This document shows positions 24,462-31,394 of a DNA stretch of 40,264 nucleotides, piece after piece. The stretch covers positions 1 to 40,264 of IMG/VR virus record IMGVR_UViG_3300028417_000008; one strand, 5' to 3'. The notes beneath the pieces are model-generated. The model worked only from the letters and a program-made list of their open reading frames with translations. It made no database searches and was not told the origin of the DNA. The position numbers were made by a program, and so were the translations under genes. This stretch comes from a virus. Each line of letters opens with the position of its first letter. The first letter of the stretch is position 1.

Positions 24462-24716
24462 TTAGATATGGAATTTTATGTGCAAGCTGTTCGTTTCTTC
24501 GTTCACCCAGAGTTCTATTTTTTGCACTACTAAAGTTCCGTCAATAACGCCACCTATCCACATTCCATCCTTGTAAATTCCCGTGTATGCTTTTATGCCT
24601 CTAAAGATTTTCATAGGTAATCTCAAGTCGAGCTTTTCTAAAAATACCTCTAAGGTTTTTAAGTCTTGCTTTATGTTAAGTAGCATCTCCTCGTTAATTT
24701 CCCATAGCTTTTTCAT
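24462..24716 (-). CDS. Hypothetical protein (84 aa)
   Basis: Two helices (about 8-30) are followed by a beta-rich half (YTGIYKDGMWIGGVIDGTL). AAAAGGAGGTGAGAC lies before ATG 24716, inside the preceding gene (23-base overlap). No family recognised. Confidence 0.62.
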   Translation of the reverse strand: MKKLWEINEEMLLNIKQDLKTLEVFLEKLDLRLPMKIFRGIKAYTGIYKDGMWIGGVIDGTLVVQKIELWVNEETNSLHIKFHI

Positions 24717-24900
24717 TTTGTCTCACCTCCTTTTCAATCTTTGGTATGAGGTGCCTTAATCTCCAGACGAATCTTTTAGCCAGCTCTTCTTCGTAAAAAA
24801 TCTCAGACACCTCAAAAGCGTCAATTGTAGGAGCAAGAAGGTCGTCTTTGATTTTTATAAGATACTTTCCATTGCTCGCTTTAACGACTTCTGCTATCAT
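24694..24900 (-). CDS. Hypothetical protein (68 aa)
   Basis: It starts at ATG 24900, sharing a base with the previous stop. A beta N-terminus (EVVKASNGKYLIKI) leads to two charged helices. The end overlaps the next gene by 23 bases. Function unknown. Confidence 0.6.
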   Translation of the reverse strand: MIAEVVKASNGKYLIKIKDDLLAPTIDAFEVSEIFYEEELAKRFVWRLRHLIPKIEKEVRQNEKAMGN

Positions 24901-25082
24901 TATTCTCCCTCCTTGTAGTTATCTCCGTAATAATTAGCTACCATATAATCTTCATAAGTAACACCATCAACCCAACCTTCACCGTTGCAGAGGTAACACT
25001 CTGGGTCGTCTCCGTCACACTCAGGACAGCGGTGTAAAAGTATATCCTCTTCACTTCTTATTAATTCCTTTGCAAAAAACAT
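24900..25082 (-). CDS. Small DnaJ-type zinc-finger protein (60 aa)
   Basis: C19, C22, C29 and C32 occur as CPECDGDD and CYLCNGEGW, the CxxCxG pattern of half a DnaJ zinc finger. The tail is acidic and Tyr-rich. AAAGGAGGTGGTACC precedes ATG 25082. Probably a zinc-bound adaptor; the partner is unknown. Confidence 0.72.
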   Translation of the reverse strand: MFFAKELIRSEEDILLHRCPECDGDDPECYLCNGEGWVDGVTYEDYMVANYYGDNYKEGE

Positions 25083-25097
25083 GGTACCACCTCCTTT

Positions 25098-25472
25098 TTA
25101 TAAGGTTGTATAACTATCCAAAATTTTTGCATAGAAAAGTTTCAAGATGCCATCTCTGTGAAGTGCGTAGTACTGAATGTCGTTTAACTCGTTTAGCTCT
25201 GGATAGTCAGGGACTTTTACGATTAAAAACTCGTCTCCCTTATTAGGAATTATTGTAGGTTCGTAATTATGCTCGCAAAGATTAACGGTTGTCAAAGCAA
25301 AAACAACCCTTTTAATAAGGGAAGAATGAATGCAGTGCTTAAAGTCGGATAAATATTCCCACTCACGGAGTCTTTTACTAAACTGAGGGATGATAAGAGA
25401 AACGATGTTACACTTATAATGACAATCCTCTAGGAACTCAAAAAACTTGCTGTCTTCTATGAGATACTTCAT
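25098..25472 (-). CDS. DUF1874 / AcrIII-1-like protein B (124 aa)
   Basis: It resembles protein A (21145-21510) along its length: both begin MKYL, share DFK-x-x-I at mid-chain, a VxxALT helix, DE-x-LI(I/V) and a final hydrophobic strand ending FY-x-K. At the position of the family's IGH core it reads I48-H49-S50, so a histidine is next to, but not at, the catalytic place. It is the first gene after an internal promoter (25500-25528), unlike protein A. Similarity to the known family is weaker than for A. Expected role: binding or breaking cyclic oligoadenylate of type III CRISPR. GAGGAGGGGAGGCAAAG precedes ATG 25472. Confidence 0.55.
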   Translation of the reverse strand: MKYLIEDSKFFEFLEDCHYKCNIVSLIIPQFSKRLREWEYLSDFKHCIHSSLIKRVVFALTTVNLCEHNYEPTIIPNKGDEFLIVKVPDYPELNELNDIQYYALHRDGILKLFYAKILDSYTTL

Positions 25473-25499
25473 CTTTGCCTCCCCTCCTCTTATTTGATA

Positions 25500-25528
25500 A
25501 ATATACCATAACTTTTCTTATTTGTCAA
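25500..25528 (-). promoter_or_regulatory. Internal leftward promoter
   Basis: On the minus strand there is a perfect TTGACA (25528-25523), a 17-bp spacer and TATATT (25505-25500), with TG one base upstream (extended -10, TGGTATATT). The -35 box lies in the last codons of the Cas4-like gene. It would drive the DUF1874-like B gene first, then the genes beyond. Confidence 0.8.
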
Positions 25529-26294
25529 GTAAAATTTTAGCAAATTTTTCAAAATTTTCTTGTCTTTTTTTAAAGTGGGGATGTTCTATTTCAAAGATGT
25601 CTTCTATGGTCTGGACGGCTTGGCAGATGGGTTCGTAAAGGCAGGAACTGAAGGCACAAGCGTAAGACTTCTCAAAAAAACGGTACTTAAGACGGAGTAA
25701 GATGGTTTTATAAAGGACGGTTAGTTTTTGCTCAAGGGCTTCCTTATTAAACTCGTCACGGTGAAATCTAAAGCCCCAGAGTTCAGAGTTTTTGCGTAAG
25801 TAGGGCAAGAATTCACCAGGACGACGCTGTATTCGGTCTAAGAGTTTTTCGAAGTCTTCTTCGTTTTTGGGCTTTTTTCGGTAAACAGGCAAGAGGTAAA
25901 ACCATTCAATATTGGGAAAAAGCAAGGAGTAAAACTCAAGTTGCTCTTTAGCCCAGGATTCCATGTAGATAGAGCCTAAAGACTTGGTAGTAAACTTAAT
26001 TTCTCCTATCCAGCCGTCGCCGAGAATGTCGGCTTTTCCGATTAGAGTAAACCCCTCAAATTCTTTAGTAGCTTCTTGCTCGTATTTAACATTATCAGGC
26101 AAGACGGATTTAATAAGGTCTCGGTAGGCAATAATAAGACGGTTTTCGATGTAAGAGCCTTCGAGGGAACGCATAAGATCAACTCCAAATTGCATTGGAT
26201 CGGGTAAGATTTGAGGCTCAAACAAGCGTGACAAGAGAAATTTCATAGGACACTTATAAAAATCTCTTATTGCTGAATAGCTTAATTGCAACAT
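25518..26294 (-). CDS. Cas4/RecB-like Fe-S exonuclease (258 aa)
   Basis: The PD-(D/E)xK nuclease is complete: GKAD with D89, E98-x-K100 and Q118-xxx-Y122 (the QxxxY motif of RecB/Cas4). C15 together with C213, C218 and C224 has the layout of the 4Fe-4S cluster of Cas4/AddB. It likely processes DNA ends in recombination; it is unlikely to be a CRISPR adaptation protein because no cas1 or array is near. AAAGGAGG precedes ATG 26294. Confidence 0.88.
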   Translation of the reverse strand: MLQLSYSAIRDFYKCPMKFLLSRLFEPQILPDPMQFGVDLMRSLEGSYIENRLIIAYRDLIKSVLPDNVKYEQEATKEFEGFTLIGKADILGDGWIGEIKFTTKSLGSIYMESWAKEQLEFYSLLFPNIEWFYLLPVYRKKPKNEEDFEKLLDRIQRRPGEFLPYLRKNSELWGFRFHRDEFNKEALEQKLTVLYKTILLRLKYRFFEKSYACAFSSCLYEPICQAVQTIEDIFEIEHPHFKKRQENFEKFAKILLDK

Positions 26295-26305
26295 TTTTGC
26301 CTCCT

Positions 26306-26599
26306 TTATTCTGATGGTATTATTGCAGTAAAAATGTAGTATTTTTGTTCGTTAATAATAAGGATTTTTGTATGTACAGGTTGAAAAATTAAATAAGCTT
26401 CAAGTTTTTTGCTTTGTTTTACTTCTTTTTTGAGTTCTTCTAAATTAACAGATTCAAAAGTTTTAAAATTTCTTATGTTTTTATCAATAGACAAATTTAA
26501 AATTTTCATTACAGCTCTTTTATTAAGTTTATAAAAGCCTTCGTCAATTTTGGTTGCTGTAGTATGTGAGGCTTCTACATACAAATCAACTTTTTTCAT
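26306..26599 (-). CDS. Hypothetical protein (97 aa)
   Basis: Basic and beta/alpha mixed (VDLYVEASHTTATK at the start, EAYLIFQPVHTKILI later). It overlaps the ferredoxin gene by 4 bases (ATGA) and is coupled to it. No family recognised. Coupling to the ferredoxin suggests a related task. Confidence 0.65.
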   Translation of the reverse strand: MKKVDLYVEASHTTATKIDEGFYKLNKRAVMKILNLSIDKNIRNFKTFESVNLEELKKEVKQSKKLEAYLIFQPVHTKILIINEQKYYIFTAIIPSE

Positions 26600-26826
26600 T
26601 TTTTTACCTCCTTAAATGTGATTGCTTTATTGCTACATACCTTTAGACAATTAAGACACTTGACGCACTTATGTTTGAACCATCGAGGTGGATCGTGAAG
26701 GTTTGAAATGTGAAGAGCGTCGTGGGGACAGGAGTCAACGCAGGAAAAACAGCGTATGCATAACGAGTCTTCAATCGTGCGTGTAAAACCCTGAAACTTG
26801 TAGTCTTCTTCAGACCAGAAACACAT
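26596..26826 (-). CDS. 2x[4Fe-4S] ferredoxin (76 aa)
   Basis: Two complete cluster motifs occur: C23-I-R-C-F-S-C-V-D-S-C33-P and C54-V-K-C-L-N-C-L-K-V-C64. This is the classic bacterial 8Fe-8S ferredoxin layout in 76 residues. It would carry electrons in the cytoplasm. Phage ferredoxins of this kind are unusual. It lies two genes upstream of the Cas4-like Fe-S nuclease. AAAGGAGGTGTCGTT precedes ATG 26826. Confidence 0.9.
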   Translation of the reverse strand: MCFWSEEDYKFQGFTRTIEDSLCIRCFSCVDSCPHDALHISNLHDPPRWFKHKCVKCLNCLKVCSNKAITFKEVKK

Positions 26827-26839
26827 AACGACACCTCCT

Positions 26840-27139
26840 TTAAAGGGATTTTAACATTTGTTCGTCTTTGTGTTTATCGTAATAATAGTCTATCAAGTCA
26901 GACATGGAGTCTTCCCTGGGTGGATTGTCTGGAATTACTTCAAATTTTATGATGTTTTCGTTACTTGTCCAGGGAATGCAGTGCTTCTTGCCACAGGTAA
27001 AACACTGGAACGGATGCAAGACTGCACCACTACGAGCACGGAAAGGCTTGCCAACGAGGACACCGATGTGAACACCGTTAAGTTTTGAGCGTCTCCAGGT
27101 TATAGTACACTTAATTTTTTGACCTGGTTTTGGATACAT
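26840..27139 (-). CDS. Hypothetical Cys-containing protein (99 aa)
   Basis: A beta-rich start (KIKCTITWRRSKLNG) leads to C46-F-T-C49-GKKH-C54, a partial zinc- or Fe-S-binding cluster (C11 may be the fourth ligand). The C-terminus is acidic and helical. AAGGAGGCGTGT precedes ATG 27139. It is next to the ferredoxin gene. Not a recognised family. Confidence 0.66.
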   Translation of the reverse strand: MYPKPGQKIKCTITWRRSKLNGVHIGVLVGKPFRARSGAVLHPFQCFTCGKKHCIPWTSNENIIKFEVIPDNPPREDSMSDLIDYYYDKHKDEQMLKSL

Positions 27140-27149
27140 ACACGCCTCC

Positions 27150-27272
27150 TTATGGCATTATTATTTTTGCTAATTTTCCGAGCAATGTAAGACCGCAAGG
27201 GTCTTTAATTAAGCTCCAGACTAAAAGCAAAAGTAAAACCAATAACACGGGTAAAATATCGTTAAAGCGCAT
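27150..27272 (-). CDS. Small membrane protein (40 aa)
   Basis: ATG 27272 follows AAGGAGGC. The peptide has one strongly hydrophobic helix (LPVLLVLLLLLVWSLI, about residues 7-22), then DPCGLTLLGKLAKIIMP. It fits the gap between its neighbours exactly. Location at the membrane is very likely; function unknown. Confidence 0.6.
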   Translation of the reverse strand: MRFNDILPVLLVLLLLLVWSLIKDPCGLTLLGKLAKIIMP

Positions 27273-27282
27273 AAAAGCCTCC

Positions 27283-27474
27283 TTAACTAAAGTTTAGTTT
27301 CTTCTGAAAAATATACACATAAAACACCTGTCCGTCCTCTGTTATGTCCTCGTAAAATTCTACTAAGTGGACGGGTAGGTTGATAAGTAAAGATTTTTTA
27401 ATGGGATTTTTGGATTTAAAGAAGATGTAAAACCCTGATGTTGAAAGTATTTTGTTTAAAAGTTGCTTAAGCAT
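27283..27474 (-). CDS. Hypothetical small protein (63 aa)
   Basis: AAGGAGGTGGCACT precedes ATG 27474. The protein is basic at the start (MLKQLLNKIL) and beta-rich later (VFYVYIFQKK). No recognised domain. Confidence 0.6.
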   Translation of the reverse strand: MLKQLLNKILSTSGFYIFFKSKNPIKKSLLINLPVHLVEFYEDITEDGQVFYVYIFQKKLNFS

Positions 27475-27491
27475 AGTGCCACCTCCTTTTT

Positions 27492-27737
27492 TTATTTTTT
27501 AGAAATTTCAATGTAAGGATAGATGTAAAAACCGCCTTTTACATCCCCTCCACCGTAAATCCGAATGCACTTTTTGGTTTCTATAACATCACCGCTTCTA
27601 AAAGAAGCATACTTTCTCGATGTAAAACCGAACTTAAGTCCATGTTTTTCTGCAAATTCACAGGCTTTTTGTTTATTAAAGCCTCTACCGTCAAAAACTT
27701 CTCTTTTAATTAACTCAATTAATTGTTTTGCTTTCAT
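27492..27737 (-). CDS. First gene of the leftward operon (81 aa, unknown)
   Basis: GGAGGGAAGAAA precedes ATG 27737. The protein is basic, with helices at the start (AKQLIELIKREVF), then a beta-rich Gly-containing half (IRIYGGGDVKGGFYIYPY). As the gene nearest the early promoter it would be made first after infection. No family recognised; a small nucleic-acid-binding or host-takeover protein is possible. Confidence 0.62.
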   Translation of the reverse strand: MKAKQLIELIKREVFDGRGFNKQKACEFAEKHGLKFGFTSRKYASFRSGDVIETKKCIRIYGGGDVKGGFYIYPYIEISKK

Positions 27738-27782
27738 TTTCTTCCCTCCTTTTTGATTTTTTTCTTTTTCATTCTACAACTA

Positions 27783-27811
27783 ACATTAACCCAAAACTCC
27801 ATTTTTGTCAA
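27783..27811 (-). promoter_or_regulatory. Leftward early promoter (candidate)
   Basis: On the minus strand there is a perfect TTGACA (27811-27806), a 17-bp spacer and TAATGT (27788-27783, 3 of 6). It would start transcription about 40 bases before the first leftward gene. The -35 box is strong and the -10 box weak, so an activator may be needed. Confidence 0.5.
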
Positions 27812-27989
27812 ACTCTAAAATCCACCATTAACACTAATTATCCCAACAAAACCAAACCTAAGCTCTATCTTTCTAACTTTTTCGCTATTTTTCACGATTT
27901 TTACACCAGCTTCAACCCTTTGTTGACTAAGTCACTAAAGAAAAGATAGTTGAAGTCTAACCCCTCATTTATCTTTAATTTTCGTGAAA

Positions 27990-28238
27990 CCCGCATTATT
28001 TCTGGCTTAGCAGGAATTTTTGAGGCTTAATAAAGCCACCTTTTTGTAAAAAACAAAGTTCTATTGTAAAAAGATTTCGTTTTATAATAGCAATCGCGCA
28101 AACAAGTTTTACAGTGTTTATACTACCTCAAAAATTCCGTGGAACACCGATGAATTCTAGGGTGCACGCTCACGAAAGTCGAGGTGTCTATCGTGTCACT
28201 TTTCTAAAATTCGTGTCTCCGTTCTAGCCCGCATTATT
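27990..28238 (+). repeat. CCCGCATTATT direct repeat pair
   Basis: The 11-mer CCCGCATTATT occurs at 27990-28000 and 28228-28238, each followed by a similar TTCTGG/TCCTAG. It lies in the non-coding region beside the other repeats. Confidence 0.7.
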
Positions 28239-28665
28239 CCTAGTATTGAGTTCTAATTGTAATTAAGATTCAGTTTCAGTTTAAAGTGGGGAATTTTTAC
28301 CCAATTCTAGGAAGTGCTGATTACATCTAGGGTGCACGAAAATCAAAGAAAGTAACACATAATTCTATGGTTACAGTGATTCGTGACACGCTTCCGTGGA
28401 ACACCGATGGTTCCTTGGATTGAGCTTGGTAATTCTATTGTTTAGTGAAGAATTTGGTTTAGTTAATTAATGGATAAAGTAGATTTGCTGGGAGCTAGGG
28501 CTGGTGCTGGCTAGATGGGAATTTATTTTTGTCAAGAAAGGCGTGGAACATTTCTCAGTTTTTGGAGCTGGAAGCCGTTCCGTGGAACACGCATAAATGC
28601 TGGGTTTCGAGCGCTGTGCGGTCGCCGTGCCTTTTGACGCCGTGTTACGAACCAGCGTGGAACAC
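28135..28665 (+). repeat. Five CGTGGAACA repeats (iteron-like)
   Basis: CGTGGAACA occurs at 28138, 28395, 28542, 28581 and 28656, all on one strand. Two copies extend to an identical 18-mer, TTCCGTGGAACACCGATG (28135-28152 and 28392-28409), and a third shares 13 bases (28578-28590). The core TTCC-GT-GGAA is a near-palindrome. Likely binding sites for an initiator or regulator. Confidence 0.85.
28156..28338 (+). repeat. TCTAGGGTGCACG direct repeat pair
   Basis: Identical 13-mers lie at 28156-28168 and 28326-28338, 170 bp apart. The GGTGCAC core also occurs in the palindrome CACGGTGCACCGTG of the tRNA leader (12048-12061), so one regulator may bind both places. Confidence 0.75.
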
Positions 28666-29071
28666 TTCTGGTGGCACGACCCTATCATAACGGAGCGATT
28701 GAGACTCAATTGCGGTGTTACTCTTGGTCTGCTTTTATATTAATGTTGAGCTTAGTTAGTACTTACTTTCGTTTTATTGAATGGGGTTTTGGGTTTTATG
28801 GGGTTTTTGTCTTTATTATTTTTTTGTTTTTTCTTTAATGGGTCTTTCCCTTTATTAATTTTGCTTTACTAGTTTTTGCTTTAAGCGTTTCTGAAATTAC
28901 CCTCTAATAGCCCCAGATTTGCCCTTATTTGCCTTTTAACTTTGCGGGCTAATGGTTTATACTTGCCTTAATCTTAAAGGGCCTTATAAGCCAAATTTGA
29001 GTCTATTTTCCCCTTTAGCCACCAGACATTTTGTTTGCACTCGAGCCTTTGATTCTCAGTCGCATTCGCAA

Positions 29072-29099
29072 AAGCATTCTTGCTCGCTTAAGCATTCTT
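29072..29099 (+). repeat. AAGCATTCTT tandem pair
   Basis: AAGCATTCTT occurs at 29072-29081 and 29090-29099 (18-bp step). Around it TTTGATTCT plus AGTC recurs (about 29048 and 29122). A C9 run follows at 29201-29209. Confidence 0.65.
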
Positions 29100-29241
29100 A
29101 CCTTGCCTTGATTGAACGCTTTTGATTCTGAGTCTGAGTCGCAGTCGCCTGGAGCAGGCGTTGGAACTTTGGCTGGCTGATGGATGTGGGCTTCACCTCT
29201 CCCCCCCCCAGGAGAATTTTAAACTATGCAAAGAGGGGTTG

Positions 29242-29262
29242 TTAAGGGGAGAATCCCCTTAA
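29242..29262 (+). terminator. Hairpin of module 1
   Basis: TTAAGGGG, loop AGAAT, CCCCTTAA: a perfect 8-bp stem directly before promoter P1. No U run follows at once, so it may be a terminator of read-through around the circle or an operator-like site. Confidence 0.55.
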
Positions 29263-29264
29263 AC

Positions 29265-29292
29265 TTGACTAAATAAAGAAGTAAGCTAAAAT
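29265..29292 (+). promoter_or_regulatory. Rightward promoter P1
   Basis: TTGACT (29265-29270), a 16-bp spacer, TAAAAT (29287-29292). It drives the 64-aa gene and the portal gene. The sequence before it (GCAAAG, G run, hairpin) is repeated before P2. Confidence 0.8.
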
Positions 29293-29320
29293 AATAAAAA
29301 AGAGCGCGGAGGGGAAGTGT

Positions 29321-29515
29321 ATGTACATAATCAAGAATCCGAAACTGCTCAGGGCGGTTGACAGGTTGATGCAGGTAGCGAGTGGTGAAGTAAAGCCTCA
29401 GCGTGGTAGAGGTGGTTTGGGAAGTGGAAGGTTTGATGTGTGTGTGGTGGACTTGGAGAAGGGTCGAGTTGGAGTAGAGGATGTGTTGAAGGAGAGAAAA
29501 GAGAGGAAGGGGTAA
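29321..29515 (+). CDS. First late-arm gene, unknown (64 aa)
   Basis: GGAGGGGAAGTGT precedes ATG 29321. The protein is basic and Gly-rich (RGRGGLGSGRFD) with a charged end (LKERKERKG). It is 6 bases from the portal gene, a place where small packaging subunits can be encoded, but there is no diagnostic motif. Guanine-rich codons differ from most of the genome. Confidence 0.6.
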   Translation: MYIIKNPKLLRAVDRLMQVASGEVKPQRGRGGLGSGRFDVCVVDLEKGRVGVEDVLKERKERKG

Positions 29516-29521
29516 GAGGGG

Positions 29522-31075
29522 ATGGATAAGGGGAGAGAGGTGAAGGAGAAGAAGGTGCGGTTTTTGGCGGACGAGGAGGTGTTATATCTCGTTGAGCAGT
29601 GTTTGCATGGTGTTGATGAGAGGCGGAGGTTGTACGAGGGTTACTTGCGGGATTACTTAAACAATCGTGAGCAGAACATGATTTATGTGTTTCTCAATGC
29701 AGTGTTGTCGCTTATTTATTATCCTGACAATGTGGTGTTTGACATAAAGGGGAAGTACAGGTTTGCGGATGCGATGGCGGAGGAGTTGAAGACTTCGTTT
29801 TATCGTGATGGGCTTGACCTGTGGCTTTATGGTGTTATCACGCTTGGGTTAGTGCTTGGGTCTGTTATTGTTAAGAGTGTGTGGCGAGATGGTCGTGTTA
29901 AGCATATTCTCGTTATGCCTCACAACTTTGGTGTGTTATACGAGGACATGGATGAGATTGACAGTCGTTCTCAGGTAGTTTGTGAGGTTGCCTATCTCCC
30001 TTATCGTGAGGCTGTGTGGAAGTTTGGTGAAGATGTGGTGCAGGCTGGAAAGATTGAAGGCGATAAGGGTCTCATTAATGGTGAGGGTTTGCTTGGGATC
30101 GTTTTAACTAAGGCTAAGCAGGCGTACCTTGAGCGTCCTGAGATAACAGGTGAGCCGAATTACGAAGAGATATTACAGCCACATACAGGCGACTATGTAG
30201 AGGTTAAGGAACTATGGGTGTACGACTACCATTTAGAAGACTGGGTTGTTTATCAGGTAATTGGCAGTCAGGTAGTGCGTCGTTTTCGTAATCCTTACTA
30301 TAAAGGTATTCTCCCTTATTCGAACTTTACTGCTAACGACATTCCGAACTATTTCTGGGGTCGTTCTGAGATTTACTACTTACGCAACCTTCAAAAGAAG
30401 ATTGACGAGTACCAGAGGCTCTTTGACGAGAGCATAAACCTGCTCAAGAATCCACCTATACTCGTTAACGGGCAGGTAGCTGAAGAGGTAGCCGACGAAA
30501 TCAAGCAGAAGCTTGTAACACCAGGGGAAATCGTACCACTCCCGTTAGTAACGGGAGACATTAAGCCGTACGAAAGCAGGCTTAGTCCTGACATAGTGCT
30601 TCAGATATTCCAGAGTTACAAGAACCTTTTTATGGAAACTTCTGGATTATCTGAGATACTATTGGGGTCTTCCCTTAAAAATGTTCGTTCTGCTAGTCAC
30701 GCTCAGATACTTGCCAACTTTGCTTCTGCTCCTCTTAAGCAGAAGGCATTGCGAGTGGAAGCCTTTATCGAACGCTTGATGACCACGCAAGCCTACTACA
30801 CGATGCTAAACGAACCTAATTTATACGACCCGGACGCAGACTTCATCGTCGAGGTTTACGCACACACTAGCTCCCCTATTACGATGATAGCCTACCAGGA
30901 CATTCTATTCGAGCTAACCAAAGCAGGCTTGCTACCCGTTGATGTCCTTATTGATGTACTTCCCATTCCACAAAAAGACCGAATAAAGCAGTACATAGCA
31001 ATGAAAGAAATGATGGCGATGCAACAAGCCGTCCAACAGCAACAGCAGCCTCAAACGAAAAAGGAGAAGAAGTGA
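29522..31075 (+). CDS. Portal protein (517 aa)
   Basis: The length and pattern fit the portal of podoviruses: an alpha/beta body with IYVFLNAVLSLIYY near the N-terminus, the clip/wing region, and the long helical stem (about residues 300-420: YQRLFDESINLLKNPP, then FMETSGLSEILLGSS). The SGL-xxxLLGSS helix is typical of portals. The C-terminus is Gln-rich and basic (QQQQQPQTKKEKK). Twelve copies would form the ring for packaging and ejection. GAGGGG is close before ATG 29522. Confidence 0.88.
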   Translation: MDKGREVKEKKVRFLADEEVLYLVEQCLHGVDERRRLYEGYLRDYLNNREQNMIYVFLNAVLSLIYYPDNVVFDIKGKYRFADAMAEELKTSFYRDGLDLWLYGVITLGLVLGSVIVKSVWRDGRVKHILVMPHNFGVLYEDMDEIDSRSQVVCEVAYLPYREAVWKFGEDVVQAGKIEGDKGLINGEGLLGIVLTKAKQAYLERPEITGEPNYEEILQPHTGDYVEVKELWVYDYHLEDWVVYQVIGSQVVRRFRNPYYKGILPYSNFTANDIPNYFWGRSEIYYLRNLQKKIDEYQRLFDESINLLKNPPILVNGQVAEEVADEIKQKLVTPGEIVPLPLVTGDIKPYESRLSPDIVLQIFQSYKNLFMETSGLSEILLGSSLKNVRSASHAQILANFASAPLKQKALRVEAFIERLMTTQAYYTMLNEPNLYDPDADFIVEVYAHTSSPITMIAYQDILFELTKAGLLPVDVLIDVLPIPQKDRIKQYIAMKEMMAMQQAVQQQQQPQTKKEKK

Positions 31076-31201
31076 TTAGCCCAGGAGCCAGCCTCCCCTC
31101 CACCCTGCCTCCCTCTTCCAGGTGCCACCTCCTCTCTGGGCTTCTGGGCACCCATTTCCAACCACCAAGCCACCAACCACCCAAGCAAAGGGGGGGGGTT
31201 G

Positions 31202-31223
31202 ATAAGGGGGTACTCCCCCTTAT
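31202..31223 (+). terminator. Hairpin of module 2
   Basis: ATAAGGGGG, loop TACT, CCCCCTTAT: a perfect 9-bp stem with a tetraloop. A T-rich stretch follows within a few bases, so it could terminate transcription of the portal gene. It lines up with the hairpin at 29242. Confidence 0.65.
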
Positions 31224-31224
31224 A

Positions 31225-31252
31225 TTGACTTTTTCTATTTTTGTGCTATAAA
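31225..31252 (+). promoter_or_regulatory. Rightward promoter P2
   Basis: TTGACT (31225-31230), a 16-bp spacer ending TGTGC, TATAAA (31247-31252); TG before the -10 makes it extended. It drives the mini-gene at 31431 and the fibre and lysis genes. Confidence 0.85.
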
Positions 31253-31394
31253 ACTTAATAAGATGCTTGGCAAAGAAGCGAAATGCTTGGTGACGGTAGA
31301 TGGGGTTACGGCGAAAAAGCCGAATAACGAGGTTTCATGTGCCAGAGCCGTTGTTTATGAGAAGACGCAAGAAGTATAACCGAAAGAAGAAAAG

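Larger units (their letters stand above)
27738..29320. other. Large divergent non-coding region; probable origin/control
   Basis: 1.58 kb with no supportable gene, between the two gene arms. It holds the leftward promoter near 27800, repeated words (separate entries), a G-tract stretch near 28783-28803 (GGGGTTTTGGG type), a repeat-rich end (29040-29170) and the first rightward hairpin/promoter. A possible rightward promoter also occurs at 27923 (TTGACT, 16 bp, GATAGT). A frame at 28709-28467 is created by the repeats and not called. Confidence 0.75.

Noticed and set aside
25518-26294. CRISPR-Cas adaptation system based on the Cas4-like protein
   Set aside because: No cas1, cas2 or repeat-spacer array is present in the window; lone Cas4/RecB-like nucleases are common in phages.
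27728-27949. Plus-strand 73-codon frame opposite the leftward promoter
   Set aside because: It overlaps the start of the real leftward gene on the other strand, has no ribosome site and has a low-complexity composition.
28467-28709. 80-codon minus-strand frame in the non-coding region
   Set aside because: Its repeated CST triplets come from the CGTGGAACAC repeats; there is no ribosome site and the composition is unlike the other genes.
28783-28803. Telomere-like / G-quadruplex GGGGTTTTGGGTTTT stretch
   Set aside because: Only three close G tracts; a fourth is about 37 bases away. Mentioned but not called.
31263-31379. 38-codon frame right after promoter P2 (possible leaderless gene)
   Set aside because: No ribosome site; its start is only 4 bases from the expected RNA start and the sequence looks like a structured leader. 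Not enough to call.
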